Positions 1-8,965 of a stretch of 64,000 bases of DNA are shown piece after piece (within the stretch, counting starts at the first letter, position 1; each line of letters opens with the position of its first letter). The stretch is taken from positions 62,001-126,000 of the forward strand of contig CAVXPD010000018.1 in the NCBI GenBank assembly GCA_963763575.1, given 5' to 3'. Position numbers and translations under genes: made by a program. The notes under the pieces were generated by a model. The model worked only from the letters and a program-made list of their open reading frames with translations, did not search any database and had not been told where the DNA came from. The DNA comes from Bog-473 sp963763575 (GTDB lineage: Bacteria > Actinomycetota > Acidimicrobiia > Acidimicrobiales > RAAP-2).

Positions 1-623
1 GCGCCTTGGTGTTGATCGACTACCAGAACGAAATGTTCGAGGTCATACGGTCCGAGACCAACAGAGACATGGTCGAGTTGCACGCACGGCTCTTGGCCAA
101 GACTGCGAAGGCATACGACATGCCGATCGTCTTGTCGACGGTAGGCGTCGAGCTCGGCTTCAACGGTCCCACGCTTTCGTCACTCTTGTCAGAGCTCGAT
201 GGGATCGATCCCATCGACCGGACGTCGATGAATGCGTTCGAGGACCAGGCGTTTCGCCGCGCGGTGGAGGAGACTGGTCGCAAGCGCCTGATCATCGGTG
301 CGCTCCACACCGAGATCTGCCTCACCTTCGCAACCGTCCAAGCGCTAAAAGACGGCTACGACGTGCTCTTCGTTGCCGACGCGGTCGGCGGGCGCTCCGA
401 GGTTGCGCACCGTACCGCCATCGAGCGCCTCGCCCACGCCGGCGCGGTGCCGACGACGGCGCTCGCCGTGGTCACCGAGCTGTTCAGGGACTGGGCGGGA
501 CCACTGTCCGCGCCGGCTCAAGACGTCATCTACTGGTACTTCGGTGAGGTGCCCGCGCACACCGACGCGGTCGGCGTGGCAGAGGGTGAGCTGAAGGCCG
601 CGGCCGCCCACTTCGCGCACTGA
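1..623 (+). CDS. isochorismatase-family cysteine hydrolase, 5' end cut by window
   Basis: The visible protein is about 206 residues and is in frame from base 3, so the gene begins outside the window; the first TTG visible is probably internal. The opening VLIDYQNEMF carries the Asp of the family's Asp-Lys-Cys triad. The nucleophile Cys lies in HTEICLTFATVQAL, followed by the usual GYDVLFVADAVGG stretch. The family hydrolyses C-N bonds or vinyl ethers (nicotinamidase, isochorismatase, YcaC-like). The exact substrate cannot be read from the sequence. The stop is one base before the next gene's ATG, so it is co-transcribed with the dehydrogenase and transporter that follow. Confidence 0.85.
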   Translation, partial: ALVLIDYQNEMFEVIRSETNRDMVELHARLLAKTAKAYDMPIVLSTVGVELGFNGPTLSSLLSELDGIDPIDRTSMNAFEDQAFRRAVEETGRKRLIIGALHTEICLTFATVQALKDGYDVLFVADAVGGRSEVAHRTAIERLAHAGAVPTTALAVVTELFRDWAGPLSAPAQDVIYWYFGEVPAHTDAVGVAEGELKAAAAHFAH

Positions 624-624
624 G

Positions 625-1386
625 ATGGCAGGCCGTCTTGCTGAGAAGGTCTGTGTCATCACCGGCACGGGCGGGAGTATGGGACGCGCGACCGCTCTCG
701 CGTTTGCGAGGGAAGGCGCATCGGTCGTCGGCTGCGACGTGGTCGTCGAGCCCGCCGAAGAGACGGTCTCGCTGGTCGAGTCGGCAGGCGGCCAGATGGT
801 GTCGTTGCAGCCGTGCCGGGTCAGCGAGCCGGCCGAGTGCGAGCGGCTCGTCGAGCTGGCGATCGGCACTTTCGGCCGCATCGACGTGCTCTACAATCTC
901 GCTGCCAAGTCACATTTCAGTCCCTTGGAGAAGTTCACCGACGAGGACTGGGCGGCGGCGCGACGAGACGAGGTCGACCTTGTGTTCTACCTCACGCGGG
1001 CCGCATGGCCCTACCTCAAGGCCAGCCACGGCGTGGTGTTGAACATGGCGTCGCTCAACGGGTCCCTGAGCTTCAAAGCGCTCGCCTCGCTGGCGCATAC
1101 GACCAACAAGTCGGCCATCATCGGGATGACCCGCCAGTTGGCAATGGAGGGCAGCGAGCACGGAATCCGAGTCAACTCCGTCTCGCCCGGTTTCATCGAG
1201 ACCAACTCGACCAAGGGCGAGCTCGATGATCCCGAGTTCGGCCGCCAGATGACGTCGAGGACGCTTCTTGGCCGGTTCGGCCAGCCTGAGGACATCGCGA
1301 ACGCCGCCCTCTACCTCGTCTCCGACGAGAGCGCGTACGTCACAGGGATCGACCTGGTGGTTGACGGCGGCATGAAGGTCTGGTGA
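625..1386 (+). CDS. SDR-family oxidoreductase lacking the catalytic Tyr
   Basis: A classical-length (253 aa) short-chain dehydrogenase. It has the dinucleotide motif ITGTGGSMG (about 13-20), an NAA-like NLAAK at 91-95, the active-site Ser in NMASLNG (Ser143), and the C-terminal YVTGIDLVVDGG. At the YxxxK position it reads HTTNK: Lys162 is kept but the Tyr is His158 (codon CAT, one base from TAT). The Tyr is the proton donor of classical SDRs, so catalysis may be altered or lost, or this may be a sequence error. It lies between the hydrolase (1-nt gap) and an overlapping MFS gene, in an apparent three-gene operon. Confidence 0.85.
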   Translation: MAGRLAEKVCVITGTGGSMGRATALAFAREGASVVGCDVVVEPAEETVSLVESAGGQMVSLQPCRVSEPAECERLVELAIGTFGRIDVLYNLAAKSHFSPLEKFTDEDWAAARRDEVDLVFYLTRAAWPYLKASHGVVLNMASLNGSLSFKALASLAHTTNKSAIIGMTRQLAMEGSEHGIRVNSVSPGFIETNSTKGELDDPEFGRQMTSRTLLGRFGQPEDIANAALYLVSDESAYVTGIDLVVDGGMKVW

Positions 1387-2645
1387 GAGCCGTGGCCACG
1401 GAGGAGACAAACCTCGTGGCAGCGCAGTCCGCGGCGTCCGCAGGCTCGACGCGCCTCCACTGGTCGGGGTTTTGGATGGTGGCGTTGGTCTTCTTGATCG
1501 TCATGGCCTTCGCCACGCTCCCGAGTCCGCTCTACGGCATCTACAAGATCCAAGATCACCTTTCGTCGTTCACCATCACCGTCGTCTATGCGATCTTCGC
1601 GGCCGGCACGATCACCGCGCTTCTCGCCGAAAACCGCGTTGCGGCACGCGTGGGACGCCGTGGCGTGATGCTCGCCGCCGTGGCGATCATGATGGTGGCA
1701 GCCGGACTTCTCGCTGCGTGGACGGGGCTGGGGGTCCTTCTCATCGGACGCCTGCTCACCGGTGTCGCGGTCGGGCTCGCCGCCGGGACCGCGATCACGT
1801 ACCTGATCGAGTTGCGCCTCCGTGCCGACCCGGGGGGGTCGATGGTCCGCGCCCGGACGATCGGCACCTCAATCAGTGTCGGCGGGCTCGGCGTCGGCCC
1901 GCTGATCGCCGGCTGTCTCGCGCAATGGGCGAGCTGGCCGCTCAGATTGCCCTACGTGGTGATCCTCGCTCTCGGCGCCGTCTCTCTCGTGAGCCTGTGG
2001 TTCGTGCCCGAAACAGGGACGCCGACACGGCACGCAACGGCACTCCAGCCGGCCAGACGCCGGCCCAGGCTGCCCGTTCCGGCAGCAGCGGCGACGCTGG
2101 CCGCCTTCGCCGCCAGCGGCCTCTTCGCCGGGCTAGCCGGGCTCATCTTGTCCGTCACCCTCGGGCGCACGTCGCACGCACTGGCGGGAGCGACGCTCTT
2201 CTTGGTGTTCTCCTGTGGCGCCATCTCCCAGGTGGCCACCACGAAGTTCACCGCGTCGCGCGTCCTTGCCCTAGGCACGGCCTCAATGCTCGTCGGCCTC
2301 GTCTTTCTCGTGGTTTCGGTCCGTCTGTCCATCCCGAACCTCGCGCTCTTCCTGGTCTCGGGTGCGCTCATCGGCGCAGGGGTGGGAGCGGTGTTCAAAG
2401 GCACCACTGGCATCGTGCTCGAAGCAGCCGCACCCGAGGACCGTCTCGCCCTGACGTCGAGACTGCTCGTCGTGCTCTACGTGGGGCTCTCGATTCCGGT
2501 GGTCGGAGCGGGAATCGCGCTCGACCAAGGTGCAAGCATCCCCAACACCGTGCTTGCTTTCGCCATTCTCGTGGCCTTGGGCGTCTCGGTATCAGGCTGG
2601 GCACTTCTGGGACGTCGACCCGGAAGGACGCCGAAGGCTGGGTAG
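1383..2645 (+). CDS. MFS transporter, 12 transmembrane segments
   Basis: A 420-residue hydrophobic protein with about 12 membrane helices. A loop 2-3 signature reads RVAARVGRRGVML (motif-A-like), and GRLLTGVAVGLAAGTAITYL fits TM4-5 of sugar/drug MFS carriers. The GTG start overlaps the SDR stop (GTGA), showing translational coupling; a second GTG nine bases on is an alternative. It probably exports or imports the compound handled by the upstream hydrolase and SDR, but no substrate is indicated. The frame runs straight into a hydrolase relic after its TAG stop. Confidence 0.85.
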   Translation: MRAVATEETNLVAAQSAASAGSTRLHWSGFWMVALVFLIVMAFATLPSPLYGIYKIQDHLSSFTITVVYAIFAAGTITALLAENRVAARVGRRGVMLAAVAIMMVAAGLLAAWTGLGVLLIGRLLTGVAVGLAAGTAITYLIELRLRADPGGSMVRARTIGTSISVGGLGVGPLIAGCLAQWASWPLRLPYVVILALGAVSLVSLWFVPETGTPTRHATALQPARRRPRLPVPAAAATLAAFAASGLFAGLAGLILSVTLGRTSHALAGATLFLVFSCGAISQVATTKFTASRVLALGTASMLVGLVFLVVSVRLSIPNLALFLVSGALIGAGVGAVFKGTTGIVLEAAAPEDRLALTSRLLVVLYVGLSIPVVGAGIALDQGASIPNTVLAFAILVALGVSVSGWALLGRRPGRTPKAG

Positions 2646-2923
2646 CTGGCGCCGCAGGCCCCCGAGGACGCCGAATTCCTGGCGGACTCTCAGGTCCCCA
2701 GCGGTGTCGAAGCCCTGGCCGGCGTCGTGACCGCCCCGGCCTGGAGGACCAAGCCGAGTCGGTACCTCGTCGCCACCGACGACCACGTGATCCCGCCCCC
2801 GGCAATGCGGTCGATGTCGGAACGGGCAGGCTTCATCGTGACCGAGATTCCGGGCAGCCACCGATCTACGTGTCGCAACCCGCCGCGGTGGCCTCGCTCA
2901 TCCTGCAGGCGGCGAACGCCTGA
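2646..2923 (+). pseudogene. alpha/beta-hydrolase C-terminal relic, frameshifted
   Basis: Directly after the MFS stop, in the same frame, the DNA encodes the last third of an EstA-like alpha/beta hydrolase: FLADSQVPSGVEALAGVVT, then PAWRTKPSRYLVATDDHVIP and MSERAGFIVTEIPGSH. The match breaks after GSH and resumes one frame over as IYVSQPAAVASLILQAAN. One base is missing near 2862, where a GCN codon before ATC would be expected. The catalytic His is the one in GSH. The nucleophile half of the enzyme is absent, so about 92 of roughly 250 residues remain. No start codon or ribosome site is evident. I read it as a dead remnant. Confidence 0.7.
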
Positions 2924-3063
2924 CGGCACGGCGGCCCCACCAGGTCGTCCACCGGTGAGGAGCGGGGAGCGGTGGCCGGCAGAGCGCCCGACCGGCTGCC
3001 CCCGTGCCGCCGGGGAGCGGGTCGGAGCCGCTTACTGGTTCAATGGAGTCAGAAGGAGCGTCG

Positions 3064-5007
3064 ATGAGCCTGAAGTCTCGCCATCCCACCGGGTCCGCAA
3101 AGCCGGGGGAACCCAACGATCGGCCGAGAGCCCCTGCTCCCACGCCACCACCGCGCTGGCGGATGTGGCTCTTGCCGGCGGGCGTCCTCATCACTCTGAT
3201 CGCGTTGTCGTTGGTGCATTCTTCGTCCACACCCACGAAGAACTTCAGCTATTCGAAGTTCGTGTCTCAGGTGGACGCAGGGGCGGTGAAGACGGCGTCG
3301 ATCAATCCGAACGGCGCCATCACCGGCACCCTCAAGGGCGGCGAGCAGTACACCAGCCAGATCCCGACCGCCCTGAACGACATCCACCTGGCGTCGACGC
3401 TCAGGTCCCACGACGTCGACATCACCGGAGTCGGACAAGGTTCGTCTCTCATTCCCGACCTCTTGTCCTTCCTCCCACTCCTCCTTTTCATCGCGTTCTT
3501 CATCTGGATCGGGCGAAGGAGCTCCAAGCAGCTGGCCGGGGGCATCATGGGTTTCGGGGGATCGAAGGCCAAGGTGTACGACGAGGACCGGCCCTCGACC
3601 CGGTTCTCGGACATCGCCGGCTACGAAGGCGCGAAGCGCGAAGTGGCCGAAGTGGTCGACTTCTTGAGCCACCCCGAGCGCTATACCGCGGCGGGCGCAG
3701 TCGGCCCCCGCGGCGTGCTCATGGTGGGCCCTCCTGGGACCGGGAAGACGTTGATGGCCCGGGCCGTCGCGGGCGAGGCCGGGGTTCCCTTCTTGGCCCT
3801 TACCGGCTCGAGCTTCGTCGAGCTGTTCGTCGGTGTCGGTGCGTCACGGGTGAGAGACCTGTTCGCCGACGCGCGCAAGCGGGCTCCGGCGATCATCTTC
3901 ATCGACGAGATCGACGCCATCGGTCAACGCCGCGGCGGATCTCTCGTCTCCAACGACGAACGTGAGCAGACGCTCAACCAGCTCCTCGCCGAGATGGACG
4001 GGTTCGATCCGACGACCGGCATCGTGGTCATGGCGGCCACGAACCGTCCCGAAGTCCTTGACCCTGCCCTCCTCCGCCCCGGTCGTTTCGACCGGGAGGT
4101 CGAGATCCCGCTGCCCAACCAGGCCGAGCGGTCCGCCATTTTGGCGGTGCACGTCAAAGGCAAGCACCTGGCCGACGACGTGGACTTCGACGCGGTGGCC
4201 CGAGCGACCCCGGGCTTTTCTGGAGCCGATCTCGCCAATCTCATCAACGAAGCGGCAATCGTGGCCGTCCGGAACGGACGTGACGTCATCTTCGCCCGGG
4301 ACATCGACGAGGCTCGGGACCGCATCATCCTCGGGCGCCGGGACGCCTCGAACGCCTTGCTGCCCGAAGAGAAACACTCGGTGGCCGTCCACGAGACCGG
4401 CCACGCCCTCGTGGCCTTCTTCTCCGAGCACGCCGACCCCGTGGCGAAGATCACCATTCTTCCGGCCGGACGAGCCTTGGGCGTCACCGAGCAACTGCCG
4501 GTCGACGAGCGCCACCTGTACTCCGAGAGCTACCTACTCGACTCGCTGGCCATCCGTCTCGGAGGTCGCGCCTCGGAGATCATGGTCCTCGGAGAGGCAT
4601 CGACGGGGGCCGCCAACGACCTCTCCGGCGCCACCGACCTTGCCATCAAGATGGTGAGGGAGTGGGGACTGTCCCCCCGCCTTGGCCCGATCGGCTACGG
4701 GTCGGATCAGCCGTCGTACTTGAGCGGGCCGCCCTTCGGCCAGGAGCGTCCCTACGCCGAGGGCACCCAGGAGATCATCGACCAGGAAGTGAGCCGCCTG
4801 CTGAGCGAAGCCGAGGAGCGGGCCCGGAACCTGCTGAGCGAGAACCGGGACGCGCTCGACTCCGTGGTTGCCGCGCTCCTCGAGAAGGAGACGATCTCCG
4901 GCGAGGAGCTCGCCGACATCGTGAACCATGCACGAGCGGCGGTCGACGGACGCGGGTCCGGGATTCCGGAATCCACCGCATCGAACGCCAAGTCGACGAC
5001 GCGATGA
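3064..5007 (+). CDS. ftsH: ATP-dependent zinc metalloprotease FtsH
   Basis: A membrane-anchored AAA+ protease of 647 residues that degrades misfolded membrane and regulatory proteins. The order is: a basic, Pro-rich N-terminus, TM1 (WLLPAGVLITLIALSLV), an extracytoplasmic segment, TM2 (LLSFLPLLLFIAFFIWIG), the AAA+ domain with Walker A GPPGTGKT (222-229) and Walker B IIFIDEID, the second-region-of-homology arginines, and an M41 protease with HETGH (443-447) and a third zinc ligand near Asp519. The ATG at 3064 is chosen because AGAAGGAG sits five bases upstream; longer starts at 3004 and 3043 lack a good site. The msrBA and catalase genes follow, suggesting a damage-control block. Confidence 0.95.
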   Translation: MSLKSRHPTGSAKPGEPNDRPRAPAPTPPPRWRMWLLPAGVLITLIALSLVHSSSTPTKNFSYSKFVSQVDAGAVKTASINPNGAITGTLKGGEQYTSQIPTALNDIHLASTLRSHDVDITGVGQGSSLIPDLLSFLPLLLFIAFFIWIGRRSSKQLAGGIMGFGGSKAKVYDEDRPSTRFSDIAGYEGAKREVAEVVDFLSHPERYTAAGAVGPRGVLMVGPPGTGKTLMARAVAGEAGVPFLALTGSSFVELFVGVGASRVRDLFADARKRAPAIIFIDEIDAIGQRRGGSLVSNDEREQTLNQLLAEMDGFDPTTGIVVMAATNRPEVLDPALLRPGRFDREVEIPLPNQAERSAILAVHVKGKHLADDVDFDAVARATPGFSGADLANLINEAAIVAVRNGRDVIFARDIDEARDRIILGRRDASNALLPEEKHSVAVHETGHALVAFFSEHADPVAKITILPAGRALGVTEQLPVDERHLYSESYLLDSLAIRLGGRASEIMVLGEASTGAANDLSGATDLAIKMVREWGLSPRLGPIGYGSDQPSYLSGPPFGQERPYAEGTQEIIDQEVSRLLSEAEERARNLLSENRDALDSVVAALLEKETISGEELADIVNHARAAVDGRGSGIPESTASNAKSTTR

Positions 5008-5067
5008 CGCGAAGGCGAGTGATGACGGAGAACGTCTGGAGATGACAAACGAGCTCGGAGGAGCCAC

Positions 5068-5538
5068 ATGACCGACGAATACCAGAAAGATGATGCGGCG
5101 GTCGCGCAGCTGACGCCACGCCAGTACGCAGTGACCCAGGAGAGCGCCACCGAGCCCGCCTTCGGCAACGAGTTCTGGGACAAGAAGGATGCCGGCATCT
5201 ACGTCGACATCGTCTCGGGGGAGCCGCTCTTCGCATCCCTGCAGAAGTTCGACAGTGGGTGCGGCTGGCCGAGCTTCACCATCCCGCTGGACTCCGCCAA
5301 CGTCGTCGAGCGGGAAGACAAGAGCCACGGGATGATCAGGAAAGAGGTTCGTTCGGCCCACGGCGACAGCCACCTCGGCCACGTCTTCGACGACGGCCCG
5401 CCCGAAGAGGGCGGACTGCGCTACTGCATCAACTCGGCCGCCCTGCGCTTCATCCCCTACGAGGATCTCGAGGCCGAGGGCTACGGGCGGTACAAGAGCC
5501 TCTTCGACGGGGCGGACAAGAAGGAGGAAGCAGAATGA
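5068..5538 (+). CDS. msrB: peptide-methionine (R)-S-oxide reductase MsrB
   Basis: Reduces methionine-R-sulfoxide in oxidised proteins. The protein is 156 residues with the signature SGCGWPSF (Cys65), HLGHVFDDGP and the catalytic Cys120 in RYCINSAALRF. The two CxxC pairs that bind structural zinc in many MsrBs are absent: the first reads VDIV and the second is replaced by AHGD. This is therefore a zinc-free form. A GGAGG site precedes the ATG. Its stop overlaps the msrA start (ATGA), so the pair is translationally coupled. Confidence 0.93.
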   Translation: MTDEYQKDDAAVAQLTPRQYAVTQESATEPAFGNEFWDKKDAGIYVDIVSGEPLFASLQKFDSGCGWPSFTIPLDSANVVEREDKSHGMIRKEVRSAHGDSHLGHVFDDGPPEEGGLRYCINSAALRFIPYEDLEAEGYGRYKSLFDGADKKEEAE

Positions 5539-6056
5539 CGAGCCAGCGGACCGACAAGGCGATCCTCGCCGGCGGATGCTTCTGGGGCATGCAGGACCTG
5601 ATCCGCAAACTCCCAGGGGTCATCTCGACCCGGGTGGGCTACACGGGAGGCGACGTCGAGAACGCCACCTACCGCAACCACCATGGCCACGCCGAGGCCA
5701 TCGAGATCACATTCGACCCCGAGCAGATCTCGTATCGGGACCTCCTCGAGTTCTTCTTCCAGATCCACGATCCGACGACGCGCAACCGCCAGGGGAACGA
5801 CGTGGGCACCAGCTACCGCTCGGCCATCTTCTACCTCGATGACGAGCAGCGCCGGGTGGCCGAGGACACCATCGCCGACGTGGAGGCCTCGAGGCTCTGG
5901 CCGGGCAAGGTCGTCACCGAGGTCACCCCCGCGGGCCCGTTCTGGGAGGCGGAGCCCGAGCACCAGGACTACCTGGAGCGATACCCCAACGGCTACACCT
6001 GTCATTTTCCGCGGCCGGGCTGGGTATTACCCCGGAGAAGCGATTCCGTCGCCTGA
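5535..6056 (+). CDS. msrA: peptide-methionine (S)-S-oxide reductase MsrA
   Basis: Reduces methionine-S-sulfoxide, complementing MsrB. The protein is 173 residues with the catalytic GGCFWG (Cys15), then GYTGG, THYR-like ATYRNHHGHAEA and GTSYRSAIF, all typical of MsrA. The resolving cysteines at the C-terminus are reduced to one Cys in NGYTCHF. The ATG overlaps the msrB stop, and GGAGG precedes it within msrB. Only 41 bases separate it from catalase, so msrB-msrA-catalase probably form one oxidative-stress operon. Confidence 0.93.
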   Translation: MTSQRTDKAILAGGCFWGMQDLIRKLPGVISTRVGYTGGDVENATYRNHHGHAEAIEITFDPEQISYRDLLEFFFQIHDPTTRNRQGNDVGTSYRSAIFYLDDEQRRVAEDTIADVEASRLWPGKVVTEVTPAGPFWEAEPEHQDYLERYPNGYTCHFPRPGWVLPRRSDSVA

Positions 6057-6097
6057 GTCGAAGACCACCAGGCCGAGCGCCTGTCCAGGGAGGAGCG

Positions 6098-7567
6098 ATG
6101 AACCAGCGACAGCCACAACGTCCGCCTACGACGACCGATGCCGGCATCCCGGTCGCCAGCCAGGAGCACTCGCTCACCGTCGGCCCCGACGGACCCGTCG
6201 TGCTCCAGGACTTCTATCTCATCGAGCAGATGGCCAACTTCAACCGGGAGCGCATTCCCGAGCGCCAGCCGCACGCCAAAGGGGGCGGTGCCTTCGGCAG
6301 CTTCGAGGTGACCCACGACGTGAGCGCCTACACCAGGGCCGACGTGTTCCAGCCGGGCACCACGACTGACCTGGTCATCCGCTTCTCGACCGTGGCGGGC
6401 GAGCGGGGCTCGCCCGACACCTGGCGTGATCCACGCGGCTTCGCGATCAAGTTCTATACGTCCGAGGGCAACTTCGACATCGTCGGCAACAACACGCCGG
6501 TGTTCTTCATTCGCGACCCCATCAAGTTCCAGAACTTCATCCGCTCGCAGAAGCGCCTGGCCGCCAACAACCTGCGCGACCCCGACATGCAGTGGGACTT
6601 TTGGACGCTCTCGCCCGAGTCCGCCCATCAGGTGACGTGGCTGATGGGGGACCGGGGCATTCCCCGCGCGTGGCGCCACATGAACGGGTACTCGTCACAC
6701 ACCTACCTGTGGGTCAACGCGGCGGGCGAGCGTTTCTGGGTCAAGTATCACTTCAAGACGGACCAGGGCATCGAGTTCCTGACGCAGGCCGACGCGGACC
6801 GCATCGCCGGCGAGGACGCCGACTATCACCAACGCGACCTCTACGAGGCCATCGAGGGCGGGCAGTTCCCGAGTTGGTCCCTCAAGATGCAGATCATGCC
6901 GTTCGACGAGGCCAAGACCTACCGGTTCAACCCCTTCGACCTGACCAAGGTGTGGCCCCACGGTGACTACCCGCTCGTCGACGTCGGGAAGCTGACGCTG
7001 AACCGCAACGTGAGCGACTACCACGCCGAGATGGAGCAAGCGGCCTTCCAGCCCAACAACATGGTGCCCGGGACCGGTCTTTCGCCCGACAGGATGCTCC
7101 TCGCCCGAGGCTTCTCCTACGCGGACGCCCATCGGGCCCGTCTCGGCGTCAACTACCAGCAGATCCCGGTCAATCGGCCCAAGGCCGCCGTTCGCTCCTA
7201 TTCCAAGGACGGCGTGATGCGGATCGACAACGTCGCCGACCCCGTCTACTACCCCAACTCGTTCCCGGGGGCTCCCGCAGCCGACCCGGACACCTACGCC
7301 GAGCAGGCCGTGTGGGCCGCCGACGGCGAGTTGGTCCGCGCCGCCGCCACCCTTCACGCCGAGGACGACGACTTCGGCCAGGCCCACACGTTGGTCACCG
7401 ACGTCATGGACGACGCCGCGCGCCAGCGACTCGTCGACACCGTCTCGGGCCTCCTGTCCGGACTGCACCGTGACGAGGTGCGCCGGCGCGCCTTCGAGTA
7501 CTGGCGCAACATCGACAAGGCGGTCGGCGATCGGATCGAGGCGGCCGCGCTGAGCAAGGAGGCGTGA
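6098..7567 (+). CDS. katA: monofunctional haem catalase
   Basis: Dismutates hydrogen peroxide. The protein is 489 residues, the size of small-subunit clade-3 catalases. The distal haem His59 is in RQPHAKGGGAFG, the active-site Asn is in VGNNTPVFFIRDP, and the proximal Tyr341 is in RGFSYADAHRARLG followed by NYQQIPVN. A GGGAGGAG ribosome site lies just before the ATG. It follows msrBA closely, and a K+-channel-like gene starts 82 bases later. The symbol katA is by family convention only. Confidence 0.95.
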   Translation: MNQRQPQRPPTTTDAGIPVASQEHSLTVGPDGPVVLQDFYLIEQMANFNRERIPERQPHAKGGGAFGSFEVTHDVSAYTRADVFQPGTTTDLVIRFSTVAGERGSPDTWRDPRGFAIKFYTSEGNFDIVGNNTPVFFIRDPIKFQNFIRSQKRLAANNLRDPDMQWDFWTLSPESAHQVTWLMGDRGIPRAWRHMNGYSSHTYLWVNAAGERFWVKYHFKTDQGIEFLTQADADRIAGEDADYHQRDLYEAIEGGQFPSWSLKMQIMPFDEAKTYRFNPFDLTKVWPHGDYPLVDVGKLTLNRNVSDYHAEMEQAAFQPNNMVPGTGLSPDRMLLARGFSYADAHRARLGVNYQQIPVNRPKAAVRSYSKDGVMRIDNVADPVYYPNSFPGAPAADPDTYAEQAVWAADGELVRAAATLHAEDDDFGQAHTLVTDVMDDAARQRLVDTVSGLLSGLHRDEVRRRAFEYWRNIDKAVGDRIEAAALSKEA

Positions 7568-7649
7568 GCGGGGATCGGGCAAGCCCTGCTCGCATCACCT
7601 GCTGCGCCGCCCGCCTCTTCCGTCTGGCGCCCCCATGCCAAGCTGAGGC

Positions 7650-8795
7650 ATGGCAATCGAAGTCTTGGCGGCGCTGCTCGGCGCCCTGATCGTTCTGGGC
7701 ACCGCGTGGAGTGTCCTTGGCACTTTGATCGTGCCGAGGCGCGTCCGGAGCAACATCCCCCGGGTGGTCTTCCTGGTCAACCGCAGCGTCTTCAACTTCG
7801 TTGCCGACAGGGCGGGCTCCTATGAGCGCCGTGACAGGATCATGGCGGTCCAGGCGCCCGTACAACTCATCGCGCAGGTCATCGCGTGGTTGGCCCTCTT
7901 CCTGCTGGGGTTTGGACTGCTCATGTGGCCCTTCAATGGGACGGGCGGGTTCGGAAACGCCATGGAGCAAGCCGGTTCGGCGCTCTGCACGTTGGGCTAT
8001 CTCATTCCCCACTCGAGCGGGGTGGCGGCACTCGACGCCCTCGCCGCGCTGGCTGGCCTCGGGACGGTTGCGCTCCAGATCGGCTACCTCCCGACGTTGT
8101 ACGCAGCCTTTAACCGCCGCGAGGCGCTCATCACCATGCTCGACTCGAGAGCCGGCGTGCCGTCATGGGGACCGGAACTGCTGGCCCGCACGCACTATGG
8201 CCTCGGCAGCGGGGTATCCGCCGTCGGCGAGCTGCCGGACCTGTTCGAGGCGTGGGAGCAGTGGTCCGCAGACGTGTCGGAGAGCCACACCACCTACGTA
8301 CCTCTGGTGTGGTTCCGCTCGCCACGCCCGCTGTCGTCCTGGGTGACCGCGCAGCTTGCGGTGCTCGACGCCGCCGCCCTGTATCTGTCCCTGCTTCCCG
8401 ACGCGTCAGGCCTCATCCAGGCACGGCTGTGCCTGCGCGGAGGCTTCACCTGTCTCGGCAACATCGCCCGGGCGTTGCGGTTTCCCATCCCGCAAGACGC
8501 CGACCCGAACCAGGCGATCTCGCTCTCGTATGACGATTTCGTCAAGGCCGTCGAGCGCCTGCGCGAAGTCGACTTTCCGGTCCAGCGGCCCCTCGAGGAC
8601 GCATGGGCGGACTTCTCGGGTTGGCGGGTCAACTACGAGGCCGCCGCCTACGCACTGGCGTGGGCTGTCGACGCCCCGCCGGCACTGTGGTCGGGCCCGC
8701 GGCGCCATGAAATCGAGACGATCGCCCCTCTCCGGCCGCAGTTAGGGGGAAAGAGCAAGCATGTAAGCGTGAAGAAGCCCATCGGGAATCCCTGA
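7650..8795 (+). CDS. K+-channel-like membrane protein with pore-loop motif (paralogue 1)
   Basis: A 381-residue protein of no named function that I can assign. The N-terminus has one hydrophobic helix (about 5-27) and a basic loop. Two more helices (about 70-93 and 123-147) then flank a short segment ending SALCTLGYLIP (T114-L-G-Y117), which resembles a K+-channel selectivity filter. After the third helix comes IGYLPTLYAAFNRREALI, then a soluble C-terminal half. The same plan and near-identical motifs occur in the minus-strand gene at 61255-62433, so the two are paralogues. A role in ion flux under stress is inferred from its place after catalase. Confidence 0.7.
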   Translation: MAIEVLAALLGALIVLGTAWSVLGTLIVPRRVRSNIPRVVFLVNRSVFNFVADRAGSYERRDRIMAVQAPVQLIAQVIAWLALFLLGFGLLMWPFNGTGGFGNAMEQAGSALCTLGYLIPHSSGVAALDALAALAGLGTVALQIGYLPTLYAAFNRREALITMLDSRAGVPSWGPELLARTHYGLGSGVSAVGELPDLFEAWEQWSADVSESHTTYVPLVWFRSPRPLSSWVTAQLAVLDAAALYLSLLPDASGLIQARLCLRGGFTCLGNIARALRFPIPQDADPNQAISLSYDDFVKAVERLREVDFPVQRPLEDAWADFSGWRVNYEAAAYALAWAVDAPPALWSGPRRHEIETIAPLRPQLGGKSKHVSVKKPIGNP

Positions 8796-8894
8796 GCTCT
8801 CCCGCTGGGGAGAACAAGCGTCAACCCGAAACTATCTCCGAGGTGAGAGCGGCAATCGGGGTTCCCGTGTAGGGTGTTGCGCCCGGGCAATCTC

Positions 8895-8933
8895 CTGATA
8901 CTCTCATAATAGTTATGGAAACATTAGTATCAG
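8895..8933. promoter_or_regulatory. 8-bp inverted repeat, likely operator of the DHA2 exporter
   Basis: CTGATACT (8895-8902) is repeated perfectly as AGTATCAG (8926-8933), with the shorter palindrome ATAA-TAG-TTAT nested at the centre. It is an AT-rich island in GC-rich DNA and contains the -10-like CATAAT (8905-8910). The symmetry suits a dimeric MarR-type repressor, and a MarR gene lies downstream of the exporter. Binding is inferred. Confidence 0.5.
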
Positions 8934-8965
8934 TGCCTCCCGCGGGAGGTAGGGGCCCGGTTGCC

